Below are positions 1-6,821 of a stretch of 15,641 bases of DNA, piece by piece (position 1 is the stretch's first letter; every line of letters starts with the position of its first letter). The DNA is from Enterococcus_I eurekensis (lineage in GTDB: Bacteria; Bacillota; Bacilli; Lactobacillales; Enterococcaceae): NCBI RefSeq assembly GCF_042654605.1, contig NZ_JBHSGT010000004.1, positions 1 to 15,641 on the forward strand, given 5' to 3'. Made by a program: the position numbers and the translations under genes. The notes below the pieces were generated by a model, which did not search any database, had not been told where the DNA came from, and saw only the letters and a program-made list of their open reading frames with translations.

Positions 1-213
1 GCCTAAAATCTATGAAAGCAATGAAAACAAATCTACTTATCACTTGACTTAATACCACAAGACTTAATATGTAAATAGTGATTTTAAATTATTTTTATCA
101 TACCATATATTGGCTCATTTGAGGAAAATAGCGAAAAAAAGAAATATTACTTGTATTTCTATGTGAAAAACCATATTCTTAACAAGTATGTTCTGGTCTG
201 AAATCAAAAAAAA

Positions 214-240
214 CGAACAGTTCGAAAGACTAACAGTTAA
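214..240. promoter_or_regulatory. Two tandem palindromes, candidate pot operator
   Basis: CGAACAGTTCG (214-224) is a perfect inverted repeat around a central A. It is followed by CTAACAGTTAA (230-240), whose inner TAACAGTTA is also symmetric. Both share the core AACAGTT, with centres 16 bp apart (219 and 235), and the second overlaps the predicted -35 box. This is the arrangement expected of a repressor bound at neighbouring sites. The first half-site also loosely resembles a PurBox (CCGAAC core), but one key C is missing. The binding protein is unknown. Confidence 0.35.
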
Positions 241-259
241 ACGAAAAAACGGGTATAAA
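230..259 (+). promoter_or_regulatory. Probable promoter of the pot operon
   Basis: A -35-like CTAACA (230-235, 4 of 6 consensus bases) is followed after 18 bp by TATAAA (254-259, 5 of 6). This would start transcription near 265 and give a leader of about 30 nt before the potA ribosome site GGGAGG (280-285). A second AT box, TATAAT at 266-271, has no acceptable -35 at the right distance. Assignment is by eye only. Confidence 0.4.
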
Positions 260-296
260 AGAGCATATAATCTACCATTGGGAGGAAAGATACAAA

Positions 297-1382
297 ATGA
301 GAAAACCGATCATTTCATTTACGGATGTAGTGAAGCGATTTGACGATGATGTGATTTTAAAAGGCGTCAATTTTGAAATAGAAGAAGGAAAGTTCTATAC
401 GTTACTTGGGCCCTCGGGCTGTGGTAAAACAACAATATTAAGGATAATTGCAGGGTTTTCTGAGGCATCCCAAGGAGATGTGTTTTTTGAAGGAAAACGC
501 ATTAACGACGTGCCTGCGAATCAACGCCAAGTAAACACTGTCTTTCAAGATTATGCACTATTCCCACATATGAATGTGTTTGAAAACGTGGCATTCGGCC
601 TTAAAATTAAAAAATTACCAAAAAATAAAATTCAAGAAAAAGTCAAAGAAGCTTTACGCTTAGTTCGTTTGGGTGGCTATGAGAACCGTGAAATTAGTGA
701 GATGTCTGGCGGACAACGTCAACGTGTCGCAATTGCCCGTGCGATTGTTAATGAACCAAAAGTCTTACTATTAGATGAGCCATTATCGGCACTTGATTTA
801 AAATTACGTACCGATATGCAATATGAATTACGCGAGTTGCAACAGCGTCTAGGGATTACCTTTATCTTCGTCACACACGATCAAGAAGAGGCACTAGCAA
901 TGAGTGATGAGATTTTCGTCTTGAATCATGGCGAGATTATTCAAAGTGGAACACCTGTTGATATTTATGATGAACCGATTAATAAATTCGTTGCTGATTT
1001 TATTGGCGAAAGTAACATTATTAAAGGTACGATGATTGAAGACTATTTAGTTGAAATTGTTGGAAAACAATTTGAATGTGTCGATGGTGGTATGCGCCCG
1101 AATGAACCAGTAGAAATTGTGATTCGTCCAGAAGACTTGTCACTAACCACCGTTGATAAAGGCAAATTAGTCGTTCGTGTCGACACACAATTGTTCCGCG
1201 GTGTGCACTATGAAATCATCTGCTATGACCAAGATGGGAATGAATGGATGGTTCACTCCACTCGTAAAGCGGTTGAAGGTAGCCAAGTTGGCTTATTCTT
1301 TGAACCAGAAGATATTCACGTCATGCGTTTTAATGAGTCTGAAGAAGACTTTGACGCACGTCTTGAAAGTTACGAAGAGTAG
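297..1382 (+). CDS. potA: Spermidine/putrescine ABC transporter ATP-binding protein PotA
   Basis: This is the cytoplasmic ATPase that powers polyamine uptake by PotBC with the binding protein PotD. The 361-aa product has the full ABC set: Walker A GPSGCGKT at 38-45, Q-loop Gln84, signature MSGGQ at 136-140, Walker B VLLLDEP at 156-162 and switch His194. A C-terminal TOBE-type regulatory domain of about 100 residues follows (roughly 250-350), as usual for the PotA/CysA/MalK class. The ATG is preceded by GGGAGG at good spacing. It is the first gene of potABCD and ends 10 bp before potB, whose ribosome site lies in that gap. Length and motifs are normal and nothing looks damaged. Function is assigned from the family and from the intact operon order. 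Confidence 0.96.
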   Translation: MRKPIISFTDVVKRFDDDVILKGVNFEIEEGKFYTLLGPSGCGKTTILRIIAGFSEASQGDVFFEGKRINDVPANQRQVNTVFQDYALFPHMNVFENVAFGLKIKKLPKNKIQEKVKEALRLVRLGGYENREISEMSGGQRQRVAIARAIVNEPKVLLLDEPLSALDLKLRTDMQYELRELQQRLGITFIFVTHDQEEALAMSDEIFVLNHGEIIQSGTPVDIYDEPINKFVADFIGESNIIKGTMIEDYLVEIVGKQFECVDGGMRPNEPVEIVIRPEDLSLTTVDKGKLVVRVDTQLFRGVHYEIICYDQDGNEWMVHSTRKAVEGSQVGLFFEPEDIHVMRFNESEEDFDARLESYEE

Positions 1383-1392
1383 GAGGGAAGAA

Positions 1393-2199
1393 ATGACAAA
1401 AGTAAGACGCATTTATGCGGTTCCTTATCTATTATGGTTGCTACTCTTCGTATTAGCACCAGTATTAATGATTGTTTATCAATCGTTCTTTGATATGAAT
1501 GGTCAGTTTACCTTAGCAAATTATCAGACGTATTTTGCCTCTGGAAAATATTTAACGATGACGTTTAACTCCATTTGGTATGCTTTTTTAATAACTATAA
1601 TCACACTAGTCATTAGTTATCCGACTGCTTATTTTTTAACAAAATTAAAACATCGTGATTTATGGCTCCTCCTGATTATTTTGCCAACATGGGTTAACTT
1701 ACTATTAAAAGCCTATGCCTTCATCGGAATTTTTGGGATTCATGGCAGTTTAAATGGTTTCCTTTCATTCTTTGGAATCGGAGCCAAGCAAATTCTGTTT
1801 ACAGACGTGAGCTTTTTAACGGTTGCAACGTATATTGAATTACCATTTATGATTATTCCAATTTACAATGCGCTTGAAAAAATGAATCCGTCATTGATCA
1901 GTGCCAGTCGTGATTTAGGTGCGAATTCTTTCGAAACCTTTCGCCGTGTGATTTTCCCGTTGTCATTAAATGGTGTCAAAAGTGGCGTGCAAGCCGTCTT
2001 TATTCCATCACTCTCTCTCTTCATGTTAACGCGTTTAATTGGTGGAAACCGAGTGATTACTTTAGGGACTGCGATTGAACAACATTTCTTAGTGACACAA
2101 AACTGGGGGATGGGTTCAACAATTGGAGTTATTTTAATTATCGCGATGTTCCTAGTCATGCTTTTAACAGGTGAGAAAGGAAAAGGTGGTAAAAAATGA
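1393..2199 (+). CDS. potB: Spermidine/putrescine ABC transporter permease PotB
   Basis: First of the two membrane permeases of the polyamine importer. I place the start at the ATG following AGGAGGGAAGAA, giving 268 aa; the same frame is open upstream into potA, but that part is read in another frame by potA and lacks a ribosome site. The N terminus has a hydrophobic segment (about 9-31), and further membrane spans lie around 58-82, 90-115, 136-160, 195-220 and 240-262. The cytoplasmic EAA loop that docks on PotA is at about 170-190 (SRDLGANSFETFRRVIFPLS). The last codons overlap potC by 4 nt (ATGA), so the two permeases are translationally coupled. The C terminus is lysine-rich and cytoplasmic. 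Confidence 0.95.
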   Translation: MTKVRRIYAVPYLLWLLLFVLAPVLMIVYQSFFDMNGQFTLANYQTYFASGKYLTMTFNSIWYAFLITIITLVISYPTAYFLTKLKHRDLWLLLIILPTWVNLLLKAYAFIGIFGIHGSLNGFLSFFGIGAKQILFTDVSFLTVATYIELPFMIIPIYNALEKMNPSLISASRDLGANSFETFRRVIFPLSLNGVKSGVQAVFIPSLSLFMLTRLIGGNRVITLGTAIEQHFLVTQNWGMGSTIGVILIIAMFLVMLLTGEKGKGGKK

Positions 2200-3041
2200 T
2201 GAAGAGTAAAATTTGGTCACGTCTTTATTTAACAGTGGTCTTTATCTTATTGTATACACCGATTTTGTATCTAGTTTTTTATTCATTCAACGCAGGTGGT
2301 ACGATGAATGAATTTACCGGGTTTACTTGGGAACATTATCAGTCAGTCTTTGAAGACACTCGATTGTTAATTATTGTATTAGATACCTTTTTCTTAGCCT
2401 TTTTATCAGCCTTAATTGCAACAATTATTGGGACATTTGGGGCTATGGGAATCTATTACACTAAAAAACGTCGGATGCGCAATATTTTTATGAGTTTAAA
2501 TAATATTTTACTTGTTTCACCGGATGTTATTATTGGTGCGAGTTTCTTGATTTTCTTTACAACGTTAGGCGGTTTTATCCGTAATTTCAACTTAGGGTTT
2601 ACGAGTGTCTTACTCTCGCATATTGCTTTTAGTATTCCAATCGTTGTCTTGATGGTTCTACCAAAATTAAGAGAGATGAACGATTCAATGGTTGATGCTG
2701 CACTTGATCTTGGAGCAAATCATTTCCAAGTGATTCAACGGATTATTTTACCCTTTTTATCACCAGGAATTATTGCCGGTTACTTCATGGCATTTACCTA
2801 CTCTTTAGATGATTTTGCGGTAACTTTCTTCGTGACTGGTAATGGCTTTAGTACGTTGTCAGTTGAAATTTATTCAAGAGCCCGTCAAGGAATCAGTTTA
2901 GAAATTAACGCATTAAGCACCCTCGTTTTCTTATTCTCAATGATTTTAGTAATTGGCTATTACTTTATTAGTAAAGACAATGTGCCGAAAAAATTAAGAA
3001 AAGGCAAAATTGCAACAAGAGGGGTGGCACAAATCCGATGA
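2196..3041 (+). CDS. potC: Spermidine/putrescine ABC transporter permease PotC
   Basis: Second permease of the polyamine importer, forming the channel with PotB. The 281-aa product has about six membrane spans: an N-terminal one at roughly 10-30, and others near 58-85, 103-125, 136-156, 190-215 and 238-257. The EAA loop is at about 168-190 (DAALDLGANHFQVIQRIILP), and the Pot-typical SLDDFAVTFFVTG segment follows it. The start overlaps the potB stop by 4 nt; the next codon is also ATG (2199) and could serve instead. A GGTGG sequence ahead of it is an adequate ribosome site. Its stop overlaps the potD start, again ATGA. The basic tail after the last span is cytoplasmic. Intact and of normal length. 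Confidence 0.95.
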   Translation: MMKSKIWSRLYLTVVFILLYTPILYLVFYSFNAGGTMNEFTGFTWEHYQSVFEDTRLLIIVLDTFFLAFLSALIATIIGTFGAMGIYYTKKRRMRNIFMSLNNILLVSPDVIIGASFLIFFTTLGGFIRNFNLGFTSVLLSHIAFSIPIVVLMVLPKLREMNDSMVDAALDLGANHFQVIQRIILPFLSPGIIAGYFMAFTYSLDDFAVTFFVTGNGFSTLSVEIYSRARQGISLEINALSTLVFLFSMILVIGYYFISKDNVPKKLRKGKIATRGVAQIR

Positions 3042-4111
3042 AAAAATTACAATCGTTAATTATTGGAATTCTAGCGATTATTCTGCTTTTGTTTTTCGGA
3101 GCACAACAGCTTGAAAAAAGTAGCGGAATGGCTGGTGCCAAAGTCTTAAATATTTATAACTGGGGCGATTACATTGACCCTGACTTATTAAAACAGTTTG
3201 AAAAAGAATATGGCTATAAAGTTAATTATGAGACATTTGATTCAAATGAAGCGATGTTTACCAAGTTAGCACAAGGTGGCGTTTCATACGATTTAACCAT
3301 TCCCAGTGAATATATGATCGAAAAAATGATGGAAGAAAACCTCGTTCAAAAAATTGATTATAGTCGGATTGAAGGTATTGAAAATATCGATCCACGTTTC
3401 TTGGATATGAGTTTTGATCCAGGAAATCAATATTCCATTCCTTATTTTTGGGGAACGTTAGGGATTGTCTATAATGATAAATTCATCGATGGTGATGATA
3501 TGACTAAATGGAGTGATCTATGGAATCCAGAATTACGTAACAGCATCATGATGATTGATGGTGCACGTGAAGTGATTGGAATTGGTCTGAATCGTCTTGG
3601 TTACTCATTAAATAGTAAGAGTAACTTTGAACTAAATCAAGCCGTGATGCAATTACGTAGCTTGATGCCAAACATCAAGGCGCTCGTTGCGGATGAAATC
3701 AAAATGTATATGATTAATGAAGAAAGTCCTGTCGCGATTACTTTTTCAGGTGAAGCAGCAGACATGATGTATGAAAATGAACATTTGCATTATGTGATTC
3801 CTGAAGAAGGATCAAATTTATGGTTTGACAATATCGTGATTCCCCATAATGCGAAAAATGTAGAAGGTGCGTATGATTTTATCAACTTCCTCTTAAAACC
3901 AGAAGTTGCGGCTCAAAATGCTGAATATATCGGTTATTCTACGCCAAATAAAGAAGCTTTAAAACTTCTACCACCTGAAATTACAGAAGATGAACAATTC
4001 TATCCGAGCGATGAACTGGTGTCACGCTTAGAAGTTTATGAAAACTTAGGTGCTGAGTATATCGGTATCTATAACGACTTTTTCTTAGAATTGAAGATGT
4101 ATCGGAATTAA
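3038..4111 (+). CDS. potD: Spermidine/putrescine-binding protein PotD
   Basis: Extracellular substrate-binding subunit that delivers spermidine/putrescine to PotBC. The 357-aa product begins with a basic, strongly hydrophobic segment (about 2-22) and then a mature family domain starting at the NIYNWGDYID motif (38-47, Trp42). Other family features are the ETFDSNEAM motif (65-73), the IPYFWGTLG motif near 134-142, the DGAREV motif (174-179) and W262-F-D264, which align by pattern with the polyamine-contacting Trp/Asp pair of E. coli PotD. The N-terminal segment has no lipobox cysteine, so the protein is probably held by an uncleaved membrane anchor rather than as a lipoprotein. Last gene of the operon; the terminator lies 20 bp after the stop. 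Confidence 0.95.
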   Translation: MKKLQSLIIGILAIILLLFFGAQQLEKSSGMAGAKVLNIYNWGDYIDPDLLKQFEKEYGYKVNYETFDSNEAMFTKLAQGGVSYDLTIPSEYMIEKMMEENLVQKIDYSRIEGIENIDPRFLDMSFDPGNQYSIPYFWGTLGIVYNDKFIDGDDMTKWSDLWNPELRNSIMMIDGAREVIGIGLNRLGYSLNSKSNFELNQAVMQLRSLMPNIKALVADEIKMYMINEESPVAITFSGEAADMMYENEHLHYVIPEEGSNLWFDNIVIPHNAKNVEGAYDFINFLLKPEVAAQNAEYIGYSTPNKEALKLLPPEITEDEQFYPSDELVSRLEVYENLGAEYIGIYNDFFLELKMYRN

Positions 4112-4131
4112 TTTAACGTAAACAAGATAGG

Positions 4132-4170
4132 AAAAAAGAAGTGACGATGGTTGCTTCTTTTTTCTTTTTT
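4132..4170 (+). terminator. Rho-independent terminator after potD
   Basis: AAAAAAGAAG (4132-4141) pairs with CTTCTTTTTT (4154-4163) across a 12-nt loop, and the T-rich run continues to 4170. It separates the pot operon from the following regulator. Confidence 0.85.
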
Positions 4171-4195
4171 AGAAAGCAGACAAAAAAATGAGGAT

Positions 4196-4221
4196 TTGCT
4201 ATACTATGAATGTTATAGCAA
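4196..4221 (+). promoter_or_regulatory. Extended -10 promoter of the LacI-type regulator with an inverted repeat
   Basis: TATACT at 4200-4205 is preceded by TG at 4197-4198 (an extended -10); the -35 is poor. A perfect 8-bp inverted repeat overlaps it: TTGCTATA (4196-4203) and TATAGCAA (4214-4221), with 10 bp between. The repeat could be an operator for self-regulation or merely a hairpin at the 5' end of the transcript. It does not resemble the GAACCGGTTC operators in front of the PTS gene. Confidence 0.45.
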
Positions 4222-4272
4222 GGGCTACTTAAAGCGAGTGATGCTAAAGTATGTCAGAAAGCAGGAACATAA

Positions 4273-5265
4273 ATGGTGACAATAAATGATATCGCTGAAT
4301 TGGCTGGTGTTGCTAAGAGCACCGTTTCTCGATATTTGAATAATGGTCAAGTGAGCGCGGCGACACGACTTAAGATTGAGAAGGTAATTAATGAGACGGG
4401 CTATAGACCGAATCCTTTTGCAAGAAGCTTGAAAGCGCAACACACCTACATGATTGGTGTAATCATTCCTCGTTTAAATTCACCTTCAACGAACAATGTC
4501 TTAGGGGGGATTGACGAGGAGGCACATAAAAGAGGGTATCAGCTGATTATTACGAACTCCAATCAAGACGATGCACGTGAAGCAGAAAATATTGACATGC
4601 TTACGAAGCAAAAAGTCGCAGGAATTATTATTTTCGGAAGAGAAATGAACGATGCATTGGCGGAGAAAGTCCGACAATCGTCGATTCCAATCTTGGTGTT
4701 GGGACAAGAAATAAAAGGGGTGCATTCAATTGTTCACGCCGACTATCAAGCTGGAAAAAAAATGGCGGAACACGCGTTAGCCTTAGGACACCGGAAAATC
4801 TTGTTTGTCGGTGTAACCCCTAAAGATTATGCGGTGGGCGTTTTACGAAAAAATGGGTTTATTGAAGAGGCTCAAAAAAACGGAGCTACAGTCCAAACGA
4901 TTGAAACAACCTTTTCAAAAAAAGATACCTACCAAAAGGCGCTTAAGTTTTTAAAGAATACACAAGCAACGTACATTGCTTGCGCGACTGATAATATCGC
5001 GATTGCTGTTTTAAAAGCGGCTTATGAGCTAGGATATAAAGTTCCTGAAGATTTTTCACTTAGTGGTTTTGGTGGCTACGAATCGACAAATTATGTGAAT
5101 CCAGCAATTACAACGGTCACATATCCTTACTGGGAACTAGGGATTTATGCAATGGACAATTTGAGAAAGCTCCTAAAAACACAGGAAATTCCTGAAACGA
5201 TAGAGATGAAAAATGAATTAAACATTAAAGCTTCAACGCGCTCGCTTACGAGAAGTAAGGATTAA
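4273..5265 (+). CDS. scrR: LacI-family transcriptional regulator, probable sucrose operon repressor
   Basis: DNA-binding repressor, 330 aa, likely controlling the adjacent sucrose genes. Residues 1-25 form the LacI helix-turn-helix (TINDIAELAGVAKSTVSRYL), and the hinge helix is about 44-56 (YRPNPFARSLKAQ). The rest is the periplasmic-binding-protein-like effector domain, with typical stretches IGVIIPRLNSP near 61-71 and FSLSGFGGYE near 262. AGCAGGAA provides the ribosome site; a GTG directly after the ATG is an alternative start. It sits upstream of the PTS/hydrolase operon on the same strand but is separated from it by a terminator and by a promoter carrying two palindromes of the LacI-operator kind. 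The effector is not visible from sequence. The family is certain; the name scrR rests on context. Confidence 0.85.
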   Translation: MVTINDIAELAGVAKSTVSRYLNNGQVSAATRLKIEKVINETGYRPNPFARSLKAQHTYMIGVIIPRLNSPSTNNVLGGIDEEAHKRGYQLIITNSNQDDAREAENIDMLTKQKVAGIIIFGREMNDALAEKVRQSSIPILVLGQEIKGVHSIVHADYQAGKKMAEHALALGHRKILFVGVTPKDYAVGVLRKNGFIEEAQKNGATVQTIETTFSKKDTYQKALKFLKNTQATYIACATDNIAIAVLKAAYELGYKVPEDFSLSGFGGYESTNYVNPAITTVTYPYWELGIYAMDNLRKLLKTQEIPETIEMKNELNIKASTRSLTRSKD

Positions 5266-5279
5266 ACCGTAGATTTATC

Positions 5280-5329
5280 AAAAATTAGCAAAAGATCTTT
5301 TCTAAAAAGTACTTTTTGCTAATTTTTTT
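5280..5329 (+). terminator. Rho-independent terminator after the LacI-type gene
   Basis: A perfect 14-bp stem pairs 5280-5293 (AAAAATTAGCAAAA) with 5314-5327 (TTTTGCTAATTTTT), ending in a T run to 5329. Because the stem is flanked by A on one side and T on the other, it could work in both directions. Confidence 0.85.
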
Positions 5330-5330
5330 C

Positions 5331-5359
5331 TTGCAAAAGGAACCGGTTCCTGTTACTCT
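5331..5359 (+). promoter_or_regulatory. Promoter of the sucrose PTS operon
   Basis: A -35-like TTGCAA (5331-5336) is followed after 17 bp by TACTCT (5354-5359). The latter is preceded by TG at 5351-5352, making an extended -10. Transcription would start near 5366, giving a leader of about 60 nt. The first operator lies in the spacer between the boxes and the second falls at the expected start point, so a bound repressor would block RNA polymerase. Confidence 0.55.
5339..5350. promoter_or_regulatory. Operator 1, LacI-family palindrome
   Basis: GGAACCGGTTCC is a perfect 12-bp palindrome with the central CG step typical of LacI-family operators, and AACCGGTT cores are known from Gram-positive sucrose operators. 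It lies in the promoter spacer. Confidence 0.75.
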
Positions 5360-5366
5360 GTTTATA

Positions 5367-5377
5367 GAACCGGTTCC
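5367..5377. promoter_or_regulatory. Operator 2, LacI-family palindrome
   Basis: A second copy, GAACCGGTTCC, contains the 10-bp palindrome GAACCGGTTC (5367-5376). Its centre is 27 bp from that of operator 1. It lies at the predicted transcription start. Confidence 0.75.
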
Positions 5378-5394
5378 AGTACTTATAGTCACGA

Positions 5395-5410
5395 ATGTAA
5401 ACGATTTATT
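5395..5410 (+). promoter_or_regulatory. Catabolite-responsive element (cre)
   Basis: ATGTAAACGATTTATT follows the CcpA consensus WTGNAANCGNWNNCW except at the late C position. It lies downstream of the promoter and 16 bp before the PTS start codon, where CcpA would act as a roadblock. This fits glucose repression of a sucrose operon. Confidence 0.6.
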
Positions 5411-5426
5411 TTATGGAGGGTGAAAA

Positions 5427-6797
5427 ATGAGAAATGAAGAAACAATTAAGCAATTATTAGATGCCATTGGTGGAGCAGACAACATCAAAAATTTTGAGCA
5501 TTGTGCAACAAGATTAAGAATTATTGTCAAAGATGATCAAAAAGTGTCAAAAGAAAAAGCGGAAAATGTTGTAGGCAGTAAAGGCTACTTTTTTAATACA
5601 GGGCAACATCAATTTATTTTTGGAACTGGAAAAGTAAATGAAGTCTATCAAGATTTTTCAACATTTGTTGGAGATCGAGAAGAGGATAAATCAAATTTTA
5701 AAGAAGACGTCTATGCCAATTTAAGTCCCGTTCAAAAAGTTGTAAGAATCCTAGCCGATATTTTAGTTCCCTTAATTCCTGCTTTAGTAACAACAGGACT
5801 ATTAATGGGGATTCGTGGTCTTTTACTTGAATTAGGTGTTAATTTTAGTGCAGATTGGTTATCAATGTTTGAAATGCTTACAGACACAGCTTTTGCTTTC
5901 TTACCCGTTTTAATTGCTTATAGTGCGACTAAAAAATTCGGTGGTAATCCAATTATCGGGATTGTAGTTGGTTTAATGCTTGTTGCACCACAATTACCTA
6001 ATGCTTGGGCGGTTGCTGGGGGCAGTGTCGAACCATTAAAATTATTTGGACTTTCAATTGTTGGCTATCAAGGGTCTATTTTCCCAGCTATTATTGTGGG
6101 ATGGTTGGTTTCTTATCTTGAAAGAACACTTAGAAAGTTTGTACCACAAATCATGGATTTAATTATTACACCATTCTTAACGATTACGATTACGTTAGCT
6201 TTGGTTCTATTTATTCTAGGTCCCATTTTACAAACGGCTGAATCTGCAGTTATTAGTAGTATTATTTTCTTGGTTGAAGCGCCTTTTGGGATTGGTTATA
6301 TTATTTATTCAGCTTTGCAACAAGCAATTGTAATTACTGGTCTACATCATTCGATTAGTATTATCGAAATTGGCTTGTTGAATGCTTCTGGTACAAATGT
6401 CTTGCAAGTTTTAGGAACGGCGAGTATGGCTGGACAATTTGGTGCGGCTATTGCTACAGCGTTTTTAATGACTAATAAAATTAAACGATCAAATGCGATT
6501 AGTGCAGCGATTCCAACACTATTTGGAATTACCGAACCACTATTATTTGGTGTTAACTTACGTTCGCTAAGAATCTTTGCTTCAGGCGCTGTTGGTGGTG
6601 CTGCAGGTGGATTGTTAACGTATATTTTACAATTATCTGCAACAGGAATGGGGATTACCTTTATCCCAGGTTTACTACTATACACAAGTGATTTTGGAAA
6701 AATGATTCAATACATCTTAGTCATCTTGATTTCATTTGCTGTTGGTTTCATTTGTGTTCAATTACAACGTAAAGCAATTATTAAAGAAATTGCATAA
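5427..6797 (+). CDS. scrA: Sucrose-type PTS permease, EIIBC
   Basis: Membrane permease that imports and phosphorylates its sugar, probably sucrose, to sucrose-6-phosphate. The 456-aa product has an N-terminal IIB domain (about 1-80) with the phosphorylated cysteine Cys26 in EHCATRLR. The IIC domain (about 100-450) has many membrane spans and the motifs GLHHSISIIEIG (305-316) and FGITEPLLFGVNL (366-378). The protein stops after IIC, so the IIA domain present in many ScrA proteins is absent; phosphate must come from a IIA encoded elsewhere, as for Bacillus SacP. GGAGGG gives a strong ribosome site. The hydrolase follows after 24 bp in the same operon. Tandem TAA TAA stops end the gene. Sucrose is inferred from the partner enzyme and operators; another glucoside is possible. 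Confidence 0.88.
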   Translation: MRNEETIKQLLDAIGGADNIKNFEHCATRLRIIVKDDQKVSKEKAENVVGSKGYFFNTGQHQFIFGTGKVNEVYQDFSTFVGDREEDKSNFKEDVYANLSPVQKVVRILADILVPLIPALVTTGLLMGIRGLLLELGVNFSADWLSMFEMLTDTAFAFLPVLIAYSATKKFGGNPIIGIVVGLMLVAPQLPNAWAVAGGSVEPLKLFGLSIVGYQGSIFPAIIVGWLVSYLERTLRKFVPQIMDLIITPFLTITITLALVLFILGPILQTAESAVISSIIFLVEAPFGIGYIIYSALQQAIVITGLHHSISIIEIGLLNASGTNVLQVLGTASMAGQFGAAIATAFLMTNKIKRSNAISAAIPTLFGITEPLLFGVNLRSLRIFASGAVGGAAGGLLTYILQLSATGMGITFIPGLLLYTSDFGKMIQYILVILISFAVGFICVQLQRKAIIKEIA

Positions 6798-6821
6798 TAA
6801 CAAAATATTGGGGAGATATGC

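Larger units (their letters stand above)
1..296. other. Non-coding leader upstream of potA
   Basis: No convincing gene is visible on either strand. The stretch is very AT-rich. It contains a 9-bp direct repeat GACTTAATA at 46-54 and 61-69, two tandem palindromes at 214-224 and 230-240, a weak 7-bp inverted repeat (TACTTGT 148-154, ACAAGTA 182-188), and the probable pot promoter listed separately. In many enterococci and streptococci murB directly precedes potA; no murB tail is present here, so the potA neighbour must lie more than 296 bp upstream or be something else. Confidence 0.6.

Noticed and set aside
214..224. CGAACAGTTCG as a LexA (SOS) box
   Set aside because: Gram-positive LexA sites have CGAAC and GTTCG separated by four bases; here only one base separates the arms.
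1177..1392. Upstream extension of potB into potA
   Set aside because: That frame lies within the intact end of potA, has no ribosome site, and the family start follows AGGAGGGAAGAA at 1393.
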